Origin: a virus
Strand: one strand, 5' to 3'
DNA: 23,913 nucleotides
Virus record (IMG/VR): IMGVR_UViG_3300027973_000218
Location: 1 to 23,913 of that record
The translations under genes were made by a program, and so were the position numbers. The notes below the pieces were generated by a model. The model was not told the origin of the DNA. It was given only the letters and a program-made list of their open reading frames with translations, and searched no databases. Numbering within the stretch: the first letter of the stretch is position 1; each line of letters begins with the position of its first letter. Below, piece by piece: positions 7,315-15,118 of the stretch.

Positions 7315-8286
7315 TTATCCTGCTATAAATTTAATTCTGATGGCACCATTGCCACCTTTGCTGGCATGATCTCTCACACCTGGACATGGATGTGGTCCTG
7401 CCGACGGAAATCCTGGAGGCAATAGATTCATGCAGCCTTCATTTTCATAACATCCACAAGCTCCTGAAAATCCCCAACAGGTAGCAAAATGTGATCCCAT
7501 CTGAGGCCATCTGCTGGCTCCTGCCAGTGCTTGAGAATATTGACTTCGGCCTTGTCCTGACCAGTTGGCAAAACCATTGCCGTCATCTGAATTGAAACTC
7601 ACCACCACTCCGCATTTGGAAAAATATCCTGCTGGTCCTTGCATGTGAAAATGTGTGCTGCATGGACAAGATGATCCTGAAGCTCCTAGGAAACTCACAC
7701 AACTGAATCCACCTGGACAGTTGAGGTCTCCACCATATGCCCGTGCGCACCATCCACCTGAACAACATTTGTTGCACACTATGCCGCAATCACCGTTCAC
7801 TCCCAAAGTGGTATAAAAACCGCCTGCTGTGAAACAACAGTAGGCATTGGTGCCTGTGCTGCAATAAGAAATTCCGCCTCGGCCACCTTCTGCACACATA
7901 CAACCTGTGTTGCTGCCATTGGCATAAATGGTCACTCCAGTGGCATCTGAACAGCCTCTGAAACACAGTGCATCATTGCCGCAGGCTATGCCTGGTGATC
8001 CTGCGATATATCCGCAGCATGTGAGAGTGACTGTTTTTTTACTGTATGCACCTGGGTTACCAGGAGTACCAAATCCACAACAGCACATTTTGGCTCCTGA
8101 GCCACCTGCGCCCCATATCTCAATTATTGCTGTGCCTGATTGACAGGGATGAAAACAAATGCCTGCGTGCAGTCCTTCAAAATTGTTGGCTTGAAAATTA
8201 TATATCTGACCAGATTCCACATTGGTCTCCGTCACTTGTGGAAAGTTGTTGTTCTTGGTTGCCGTAAGGTTTTTCAAACTTGCCAT
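7315..8286 (-). CDS. Cys-rich glycine-rich fibre-type protein, paralogue 1 (323 aa)
   Basis: The first-transcribed member of the trio, with about 29 cysteines in 323 residues. The N-terminal 45 residues (MASLKNLTATKNNNF and on, ending in GQIYNFQANNF) are variable among the copies and may form the attachment part. The conserved scaffold follows: IIEIWGAGGSGAKMCCCGFG (CCC at 68-70), TPGNPGAYS, GCMCAEGGRGGISYC, YCCFTAGGF, GDCGIVCNKCC, SSCPC, CGCYENEGC, and the end VRDHASKGGNGAIRIKFIAG. Conserved Asp-His (RDH) near the end and the Gly-rich closing strand are kept in all three. The ribosome site is weak (AAAGAA). The 49-nt gap upstream holds no clear promoter, so it is probably read from the 8692 element. 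Role inferred: virion adhesin or fibre tip. Confidence 0.72.
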   Translation of the reverse strand: MASLKNLTATKNNNFPQVTETNVESGQIYNFQANNFEGLHAGICFHPCQSGTAIIEIWGAGGSGAKMCCCGFGTPGNPGAYSKKTVTLTCCGYIAGSPGIACGNDALCFRGCSDATGVTIYANGSNTGCMCAEGGRGGISYCSTGTNAYCCFTAGGFYTTLGVNGDCGIVCNKCCSGGWCARAYGGDLNCPGGFSCVSFLGASGSSCPCSTHFHMQGPAGYFSKCGVVVSFNSDDGNGFANWSGQGRSQYSQALAGASRWPQMGSHFATCWGFSGACGCYENEGCMNLLPPGFPSAGPHPCPGVRDHASKGGNGAIRIKFIAG

Positions 8287-8335
8287 ACTATTAATTCTTT
8301 TGTAGATTGTGATGCTGTGTGATTATCAAAATCAA

Positions 8336-8668
8336 TTACACTGCGCCAACAATCCAACCATAAGTTACGCCTGTATAAATCAAAGTCACAATTGCTTGAT
8401 TCAAGTCAATTGTTAAATTGTCAGCTGCTCCGTTGATCAGTGCACCGTTTCTAGCCACAGTGATGTTGTTGGTTCCTGCTAAGTTGCCAACGTCTATGAT
8501 TTGAATGGTGTCATTGTTCAACAGTCCAGTGCTCAGTGGCAAAGTGATAGTGAAGGCTGCTACTGTAGAGTTAGCCAAAATTCTATCATTCACAACTGCT
8601 TGATACGTTGTACTAACTTCACGTATAACTATACCAGCGGTTCCGGTTGTTGATATGTATCTTCCCAT
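8336..8668 (-). CDS. Small virion structural protein (110 aa), fibre-cap type
   Basis: A 110-residue protein with the pattern of a beta-rich domain that often ends phage fibres or occurs alone in marine T4-like phages: 'VNDRILAN...FTITLP' (about 27-45), then IQIIDVGNLAGTNNITVARN, then a final VTLIYTGVTYGWIVGAV. The 'TLP...D.I.I.D..GNAxTNNITI...G...I' series is the recognisable element. No Cys, signal peptide or membrane segment is seen. Start support is good: AAGGAC lies about 10 nt before the ATG, and a late-promoter-like CATAAATA 24 nt upstream. It leads the unit that contains the Cys-rich trio, so the proteins may be parts of the same fibre or baseplate appendage. The exact position in the virion is unknown. 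Confidence 0.72.
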   Translation of the reverse strand: MGRYISTTGTAGIVIREVSTTYQAVVNDRILANSTVAAFTITLPLSTGLLNNDTIQIIDVGNLAGTNNITVARNGALINGAADNLTIDLNQAIVTLIYTGVTYGWIVGAV

Positions 8669-8691
8669 GTTTTAGTCCTTATGTTTGCTTG

Positions 8692-8699
8692 TATTTATG
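8692..8699 (-). promoter_or_regulatory. T4-type late promoter-like octamer CATAAATA
   Basis: The minus strand reads CATAAATACAAG, 24 nt before the ATG at 8668, with AAGGAC between. It matches TATAAATA at 7 of 8 positions. It probably drives the 110-aa gene and the three Cys-rich genes behind it. Confidence 0.55.
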
Positions 8700-8712
8700 C
8701 TATTGCTGTGAT

Positions 8713-9033
8713 TTATGCAGTTGATGTTTCAATGCCGTAAACCACCACGCTAGCGTTGCCACCCGATGCGTATGCCACTAATCTTTGTGTTGCTGCCAAT
8801 ACCAAACCAGTTCTTTCTAGAACTCCTTTGGACAGCACTTCCACATCGTATTCAATGTACTCACCCAATGTAGGAGTAGCTGTGGTAGCCACAGCCAATC
8901 TAAAAGTTTGAGCTTGATTGCCTCGATTTAGGAAGTTTACAGCAACTATTGCAAACGTATCAGCTGGACAGGTATATACTGTTGTTAAGGCAGCTGCGGT
9001 TACATCCGACGCTCCCAATCTTCCTGTTGCCAT
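8713..9033 (-). CDS. Small virion structural protein (106 aa)
   Basis: A 106-residue beta-rich protein of a kind recurrent in marine T4-like phages. Recognisable stretches are MATGRLGASDVTAAALTTVY, then TCPADTFAIVAVNFLNRGNQ, then EYIEYDVEVLSKGVLERTG and the ending VVVYGIETSTA. The 'Y(T)CPAxTFAxVxVNxxNRG' stretch suggests an immunoglobulin-like sandwich used in phage decoration or tail-tube-attached proteins. AAGGAGAA 6 nt before the ATG at 9033 is the best ribosome site in the window, implying high translation. It lies 28 nt after the 2006-aa gene with no promoter-like element between, so it is probably co-transcribed with it. Location in the particle is unknown. Confidence 0.72.
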   Translation of the reverse strand: MATGRLGASDVTAAALTTVYTCPADTFAIVAVNFLNRGNQAQTFRLAVATTATPTLGEYIEYDVEVLSKGVLERTGLVLAATQRLVAYASGGNASVVVYGIETSTA

Positions 9034-9061
9034 TTACTGTTCTCCTTTTGTTGTACTCTTG

Positions 9062-12000
9062 TTAGCCTTGTAGGAAAAGCCCCATTGCTACGGGCGCTCC
9101 GTTAACTCCCGCTGTGAAATTCACAGGGGATTCAAAGTTTATTGTCACTCCAGTGGTGGTCTCAATGGTTGAAGCAAATATTGTGATCAAACCTGCTGTG
9201 ATTTGGTTCACGTTCAAACTGCTGGCTCCACCACCGATTTGACTAGCTATATATGTTCTAATCGCTCTCTGTGTGGGCACAATTTGGTCACTGTTGGCTG
9301 CCATTGTTCCATCTGTGGAGAATTCATTGATGGAAGCACTGCTGCCTCCCAATACTAATTCACCCAACTGAAGTTCTTGTAATCCTGAAATATTGAACGC
9401 ATCAGCATTCAATGTGGCTACACCCGTGCTCTGCTCTACTGAGAATAAATCTCCCACTCGGAAGTTACCGTCTTGATCTGTGCTGGTAAAGAACACACGA
9501 CCTCCGCCTGATTCCACAGTCTCGTTGTCTGAATCAGCAGGAATCAAAGGTATGCCAGGATAATTGGTTGATACAAAACCACCTGTACCTATGTCTAAGA
9601 AATCGTGACCTGTTAATCTGATTTGCGAATATCTAATTTTAATTGTGACAGGATCACCATGCGGTGGTGCTTCTGACACTTCTATCTGTGGGCTCACTTG
9701 CAACAGTGCAGTGAATGGATACTGTGTGCCCAATAGATTCTGCACAGTTACCAGTTTGTAATAGTTGCCTGGCAATGAAGCAAATTCTACATTGGCTCCT
9801 GCCTGTGGAATTTGCGTCAATCCTTCCACTTGTATGAATTTGCCATTCTGTAGACTGTTTCTAAATCCGCCAAATTCTGTCACAGTGCCCAATGAAGCAA
9901 TGTAAACTCCGTAGTCAGTGGTGTTCAAAGGCACAGTCAGTGCTGAATCCACATACAATGAAAAAGTGGTTGCAGTCAACACATTCACATAGTAGTACAC
10001 TCCGCTGTTGATTTGGAACATGCCAGCCACGTTTGCAAAAATAACTTTTTGTCCACTGGTGTAAGTGTGGTTTGTTGAAGTTGTGACCACTCCTGGGTTG
10101 GCATTGGTGATGCCACTCACAGTGCGTACCACGCCTGTTTCGGTCACTGTGGTTACGGCTGTCAAAAATGATGATCCTCTGTTGGTGAATGTGGGTTGAC
10201 CCAAAGCTCCATTGCCAATGAAAACTTCCACAGGTGCTTCCACTGTGTTGCTGGGATCCACTATGGTCACTGTGGGAGCCGTCACATAGCCTGAACCTGG
10301 TTCAATAATTCTAATGGCAGATATTCTTTCTGCTGTGACCACTGCTCTGGCAATGGTTGTGATACCTGAAGGAGGAGCACTCACAATAATACGTGGAGCA
10401 TAGTCATACTTGGTGGTACCGTCTAATATAACTTCTACCAATCTCACACTCATGGTGCCTGCAGCAGTGCTGAGCGTGACTGCTGCGCCGCCCAAAGAAG
10501 TGCTGACTTTGAATTGTGTTGCTGTGAATCCTGTGCTGATCACATAGTATTGAGTGTATGGATTTATGCCACCAAATGTGGTGCCATCAAACTGCACTGA
10601 TGCACCCACATACAATCCTGCAGTGGATGCACAGGTAATCACATCTGTGCTCACTGTGGTGTTGGTACAAGTGGTGTTAACCAAATGATCCCAACCTGCT
10701 TTGTGTATGGTCATGGTGCCTACAGCATCAGCCGAGACATCAAAAGTTGATCCACCTGGTGTGGTGCTGATAGTGAATGTGGTTCCAGTGGGCTTGCTCA
10801 ACACATAGTAAATGGTTGGATTGGTAGCAGTGGTGGTCACTCCACCAAATGCTGTGCCGCTGAACATGATGGGCATGTTAATGTCTAATGTGCTGCTGCT
10901 AGCACAAGTGAATCTATCATTTGACGCTGTGGCAGCTGTGACTGTGAATGATGTGAATGAAGGTCGGGCCACTTTGACAGCCTTGGTACCTGCATTGAAT
11001 CCCACCACGTAAGCATACTGTCCTGCTCCTAATCCTTCAGTGATGTATATGGATAATCCGGTCAACTGACTGGCCAATGATGTGTCAGTGTTGGAAATAG
11101 TGATAGTTTTATCAGTGCCGCTTTGAGACACGTTGCTGGCTGTGATATATCCATCACCACCATAGTTGCTCTCAGGTGATGTGACAGTTTCATCTAATCT
11201 AATTTCATACACAGCACCGTTGCGCACTGTGGCAGTGGTACCAGCAAGACCAAAACCATCTCCTGATATGGTCAGTGTGGCTGCTGTGGTGTAATTGGTT
11301 CCAGCATTGGTATACTCCAAAGCCAATATTCTATCACCATCTGTGAAAGTATTTCCCACTGTGGCATCTGTGCTTTTGTTGTTGACCACGCATGTGACTG
11401 GAACTTCTGAAGCATCTCCGCCTTCAGACACTGATCCAAATTTTCCATAAGAGTTATTTCCGTTGGTAGCACGCACTTTGCCACCATTTTCAGCTAGGTA
11501 TCCAATGTGATTGTAGTAACTGAACACAGAAACTAATTCTGATCTACCTAGGTTGGTCACCCAGAATCCGATACCATCTGATAAAATTTGTGTGAAGTCA
11601 TTGGCCACCACTGAATCATTTCCACCGTTGTGCAGTGCGCCATCCACTTTTAATCCCACACAACCTGTGCCAAAGGTACTGACGTTTTGCACATAGGGTG
11701 ATTTGTTGGTGATCCACACATCTTCATGTGATGGTCCCCAACCTGCATCCAATGATACGTAGGCTCCAGCAGTGGGTCTTTGTGTGCCGTAGGCGTTAGC
11801 AGCACCCAATGAGCCTGTCAATCCTTGCAGTGTGCAGTTTCTTAATCCTGTGCCGTTTCTCATGTAGAACATGTCCGAAGCCACACTGCCGGTCACAGCA
11901 GTTTCATAATACTTGGCAGCCACGATGGATTTGTAATTGCCTGTGTAGATCAAATCATGGGCCACAGCATCCACATATTCTCTCACATCTCTTTTGCAAG

Positions 12001-15000
12001 ACAACTCGTTGTCTGCTGTGAAATATGTAAGGAAAGCACCAGGATTGGTTTTTTTGGTGTATTCCACCACTTCAGTGGCTAAAAATTCTCTATTTTCAAT
12101 CAATCTCAACACAGCATCTGTGTAACCAATTGCAGTCTGAGGCAGATTAGAACCACTCACAGTGGGCTCGGGACTGGAACTGTCACCAATCACATTGTAG
12201 TTGATATAATCATAAATGTCTTCCACAATGCTCACTGCTGCGGCTGCTGCTGGAGCAGATCCTGCTGGAGCACTCACATTTTGTGTAATAGTGTTGCCGG
12301 CGCCCACAGTGCTCACAGTGAAAGTGGCAGCCAAACTGCTGACTCCCAATTGTCCTGATGCTATGGTAAGAGTGTTGCCCACTGTGTAGCCTGTGCCTGA
12401 AGTGTTCACAGTGATTAGAGTTACGAAACCTGTGGCATTCACAGTGACATTAAATGTTGCGCCACTGCCTGTTCCACCAGTCACTGTTCTGTTGGTGTAT
12501 ACTCCAGAAGTTCTGTTGACATCTTGTACTGGTGTGGACACTGATGTGACATATCCAGCTGCTGTGGCTGATACAGGAGTGTTGGTAATAATATCATCAA
12601 TGATATTTTCTAATCTGTCAATGCCTAGCAATGTGTATGGAGTGTCTGAAATATTTACATAGCTGGGAGCAGGTCTGATGTTGGTGCTTCTCAACTCATC
12701 TCCCACAATGGCTGTGCTTTCGCGCACACGTATGGGCAATACTTCATAAAATATTCCTGTCTTCACATTCACAGTGTTGCCGGCAATAATCTCAGCTGGC
12801 ACATCATCCACATCGCCTGCTGTGATTGCATCTATGATGATGTCCATTAATGATTCTATCAAACCTTGTGCTTGAGGTTCTTCCATAATATCGTTGTCAA
12901 TCACTTGTGACACAACCGCTTGCAATTCTACATAGGCTGCGTCATTGGAAATGGCAGCATCAATCACGGTCTTGGCAAATTCAATAGCAGCGCTGGTCTC
13001 TGTTTCCTGACCATACACATATGATCCGCTGCCTGTGTAATAAGAAATAGCAGCCAATCTTGATTTCTCATTGCCACCATGACTCAAATCCCATTGCACA
13101 GCATCAATGATTTGTCCTATATCTCTTAGACATTTGGCACTGTCATATTTTAATTTTACCACCATAGTGCCTGCAGCGGTGCTGAGTGCAACTGCTGAAC
13201 CTGTGGGTGTGAGACTCACACTGATCTGCGTAGATGTTTTAGTGATGATATAATATTCAGTCACAGTGCTCACTCCGCCAAATGTGGTGCCAGTGAATTC
13301 CACTCTCATGCCCACTCTAAGATTCACAGTGCTGTTGCAGGTGATTAAATTGGTGCTTGTGGTGGTGTTGGTACAAGTGGCTTGGAACGTGGCATTTATG
13401 TAGGCCACAGTTTCTCTCTGTATGAATGCTTTGTTTCTCACTAATAAATTTTTTGCTTTAGGATACAACGGTCCTTTGTCTATTTCTTTAAGAGCATATT
13501 GAATGGTTCTCCAAGGTTGGTTCAATGTGGCACCGTAGTCTGGAGCTGGTGCATCCACACCTGATAGAGCCACGTACCATACATTGTCAATCTTTCCAAA
13601 GTAACCCCATTCAGGCAGCGTGCCTGCAGAGTTCACCAATAATGTTTGACCTGAAAGTCCAATTGGTAATCTAGTAGGACCTGATGGTCCGTACAATAAT
13701 AAATCTCCTTGTGTGGTCAGTGCTGTGCTTTCTGCACCTCCCGATAATAGTTGCCAATATGTGCCAGTGTCCACTCCAGCTCCTGGTGCATAATCTGGTT
13801 GTGTGATTGTGGCAGGTCCCACGTTGTTGGAAGTGTGAGCCAGTATACAAATATATGAATTGTTGGTATTAATAATTCCTCGTACCACATCACCTTTGTC
13901 ATACAGAGTGGCATTGGCCCAGTTGCCTTTCCAATAGATTCCTTCGTTGAGTTTGTCCCAGTAGGTCACATTGGGTGGTCTGTTGCCTGTGCTGTCTTCA
14001 ATACAGATATAAGTGAATCCTCCCAAGCGTACCACATCACCATTGAGATATGCAGTGCCGTTGTTGTAATCACCTCTTAGACGGAATCCTGTTACAAATA
14101 GATCCCAATCCACACCTGCATAGGTGTTGGGGTTTTTATTCAAACTATTGGTCTTGGCCACGTAACCATAACCACCATAGGTCACAAAGTCACCTATCTG
14201 ATAGTTGGTTGCGGAACTCCATGAATCTTCAAATTCTAATCCTGGTACAAACACAGCCCAGTTGGCTTGATCTGCAGTGAGTGTGGCAGTAGAAACGTGA
14301 TAAGTGGTACAGATCCAAAGACTTGGTCCCCACTTGACCACATCATTGATTTTGTATCTGGTGGTACCTGCCCAATCTGATTTATATTCAATACCTTTGT
14401 GTAGATAATCCCACTTGGCTTGATCCGCTTCCAATCCACCACCCAACAGTGTGGCTGATGCATTTGAAGTGTGTCCTAGGTTGGCCACGTACAGTTGTCC
14501 ACCGTATCTGACCACGTCTCCCAATTTGTATCTGGTAGTGGTAGCCCAAGCATTCAACCAATTGAATCCTTTGGAGAAAACTTCCCAGTTGCCAATATTA
14601 TTTTCCAAACCTAAAGTGGTGGTGGCAGCTGATGTGTGTGCAGTGATACAGGTGTAGATGTATGCACCGTACTTGACTAAATCATTTACTTTGTATCTGG
14701 TACTGATTGCCCAATCTGATTTGTAATCAAATCCTTCTGAAAATAAATCCCATTTGGATTGATCTGCTTCCAATCCCAAAGTGGTTGTGGCAGCTGAAGT
14801 GTGTCCTTCGTTGGCAATGTACAAATACCCACCATATTTCACAATGTCATTGGGTTTGTATGTGGTGTTCAAAGACCAGTTGGCTTTCCACTCCTGACCA
14901 TCACTCATCAGGTTCCATTTTGCAGCAGTTAAATCTGTTTGAAAAGTACCGCTGGTGTGTCCCACCACGCAGATATAGGTACGGCCACCATATCTTATCA

Positions 15001-15082
15001 CATCATCGATAAAATACTCAACGGCAGTGATCCAGGCACCTTTCCAAATGAACCTAATCCTACCTAATTTAAACTCAGCCAT
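9062..15082 (-). CDS. Giant tail-fibre/baseplate structural protein (2006 aa)
   Basis: The second of two giant paralogues. Order by rough residue: 13-455, eight CBM5/12-like repeats (W...Y..GDVVxYGG..Y.C...H); 495-530, a beta-helix opening (VWYVALSGVDAPAPDYGATL, then PWRTIQYAL); 540-770, helical segments (AKCLRDIGQIIDAVQWDLSH) wrapped around a beta module; about 775, VKTGIFYEVLPIRVRESTAI then VGDELRSTNIRP; 992-1065, a second helical segment (SCKRDVREYVDAVAHDLIYT); 1074-1238, the core shared with its paralogue; 1380-1546, two more copies of the beta module; about 1656-1729, an FCCH-like segment; 1815-2006, the shared C-terminal domain with GGGRVFFTSTDQDGNFRVGD. AAGGAA lies about 10 nt before the ATG, and GATAAATA 26 nt before it. 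Proteins with this make-up are virion structural proteins in marine T4-like phages. Sugar binding and placement as a long fibre are inferred. Confidence 0.85.
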   Translation of the reverse strand: MAEFKLGRIRFIWKGAWITAVEYFIDDVIRYGGRTYICVVGHTSGTFQTDLTAAKWNLMSDGQEWKANWSLNTTYKPNDIVKYGGYLYIANEGHTSAATTTLGLEADQSKWDLFSEGFDYKSDWAISTRYKVNDLVKYGAYIYTCITAHTSAATTTLGLENNIGNWEVFSKGFNWLNAWATTTRYKLGDVVRYGGQLYVANLGHTSNASATLLGGGLEADQAKWDYLHKGIEYKSDWAGTTRYKINDVVKWGPSLWICTTYHVSTATLTADQANWAVFVPGLEFEDSWSSATNYQIGDFVTYGGYGYVAKTNSLNKNPNTYAGVDWDLFVTGFRLRGDYNNGTAYLNGDVVRLGGFTYICIEDSTGNRPPNVTYWDKLNEGIYWKGNWANATLYDKGDVVRGIINTNNSYICILAHTSNNVGPATITQPDYAPGAGVDTGTYWQLLSGGAESTALTTQGDLLLYGPSGPTRLPIGLSGQTLLVNSAGTLPEWGYFGKIDNVWYVALSGVDAPAPDYGATLNQPWRTIQYALKEIDKGPLYPKAKNLLVRNKAFIQRETVAYINATFQATCTNTTTSTNLITCNSTVNLRVGMRVEFTGTTFGGVSTVTEYYIITKTSTQISVSLTPTGSAVALSTAAGTMVVKLKYDSAKCLRDIGQIIDAVQWDLSHGGNEKSRLAAISYYTGSGSYVYGQETETSAAIEFAKTVIDAAISNDAAYVELQAVVSQVIDNDIMEEPQAQGLIESLMDIIIDAITAGDVDDVPAEIIAGNTVNVKTGIFYEVLPIRVRESTAIVGDELRSTNIRPAPSYVNISDTPYTLLGIDRLENIIDDIITNTPVSATAAGYVTSVSTPVQDVNRTSGVYTNRTVTGGTGSGATFNVTVNATGFVTLITVNTSGTGYTVGNTLTIASGQLGVSSLAATFTVSTVGAGNTITQNVSAPAGSAPAAAAAVSIVEDIYDYINYNVIGDSSSPEPTVSGSNLPQTAIGYTDAVLRLIENREFLATEVVEYTKKTNPGAFLTYFTADNELSCKRDVREYVDAVAHDLIYTGNYKSIVAAKYYETAVTGSVASDMFYMRNGTGLRNCTLQGLTGSLGAANAYGTQRPTAGAYVSLDAGWGPSHEDVWITNKSPYVQNVSTFGTGCVGLKVDGALHNGGNDSVVANDFTQILSDGIGFWVTNLGRSELVSVFSYYNHIGYLAENGGKVRATNGNNSYGKFGSVSEGGDASEVPVTCVVNNKSTDATVGNTFTDGDRILALEYTNAGTNYTTAATLTISGDGFGLAGTTATVRNGAVYEIRLDETVTSPESNYGGDGYITASNVSQSGTDKTITISNTDTSLASQLTGLSIYITEGLGAGQYAYVVGFNAGTKAVKVARPSFTSFTVTAATASNDRFTCASSSTLDINMPIMFSGTAFGGVTTTATNPTIYYVLSKPTGTTFTISTTPGGSTFDVSADAVGTMTIHKAGWDHLVNTTCTNTTVSTDVITCASTAGLYVGASVQFDGTTFGGINPYTQYYVISTGFTATQFKVSTSLGGAAVTLSTAAGTMSVRLVEVILDGTTKYDYAPRIIVSAPPSGITTIARAVVTAERISAIRIIEPGSGYVTAPTVTIVDPSNTVEAPVEVFIGNGALGQPTFTNRGSSFLTAVTTVTETGVVRTVSGITNANPGVVTTSTNHTYTSGQKVIFANVAGMFQINSGVYYYVNVLTATTFSLYVDSALTVPLNTTDYGVYIASLGTVTEFGGFRNSLQNGKFIQVEGLTQIPQAGANVEFASLPGNYYKLVTVQNLLGTQYPFTALLQVSPQIEVSEAPPHGDPVTIKIRYSQIRLTGHDFLDIGTGGFVSTNYPGIPLIPADSDNETVESGGGRVFFTSTDQDGNFRVGDLFSVEQSTGVATLNADAFNISGLQELQLGELVLGGSSASINEFSTDGTMAANSDQIVPTQRAIRTYIASQIGGGASSLNVNQITAGLITIFASTIETTTGVTINFESPVNFTAGVNGAPVAMGLFLQG
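11370..11862 (-). repeat. Conserved core copy B, shared with the 1794-aa gene
   Basis: This segment encodes MRNGTGLRNCTLQGLTGSLG onward and aligns with 17935-18430. Perfect nucleotide identity runs are visible: 26 nt (11589-11614 against 18153-18178) and 29 nt (11682-11710 against 18246-18274). Flanking parts of the two genes are much more diverged. Confidence 0.8.
13730..15046 (-). repeat. Eight CBM5/12-like protein repeats in the 2006-aa protein
   Basis: Eight units of about 48-68 residues each follow W(K/L)xxW...TxY..xDVVxYGGxxYxCxxxHTS...W....xG. Examples are WSLNTTYKPNDIVKYGGYLY (unit 2) and WATTTRYKLGDVVRYGGQLY (unit 4). The pattern resembles the carbohydrate-binding modules of chitinases (CBM5/12). 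The repetition is at protein level; the DNA copies have diverged. Confidence 0.75.
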
Positions 15083-15107
15083 TGTTATGATTTCCTTGTT
15101 GTGTTGT

Positions 15108-15115
15108 TATTTATC
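15108..15115 (-). promoter_or_regulatory. T4-type late promoter-like octamer GATAAATA
   Basis: The minus strand reads GATAAATAACAACACAACAA, then AAGGAA and the ATG at 15082, 26 nt downstream. It matches TATAAATA at 7 of 8 positions and sits immediately after the stop codon of the 1794-aa gene. Confidence 0.55.
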
Positions 15116-15118
15116 ATA

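Noticed and set aside
12650-12660. TGTAAATA on the minus strand as a further late promoter
   Set aside because: It lies inside the 2006-aa coding region far from any start codon; it shows that weak matches also occur by chance.
13730-15046. Regular spacing of similar segments, considered as a CRISPR-like or DNA tandem array
   Set aside because: Similarity is at protein level with diverged DNA, units are about 160 nt, and there are no short exact repeats with unique spacers.
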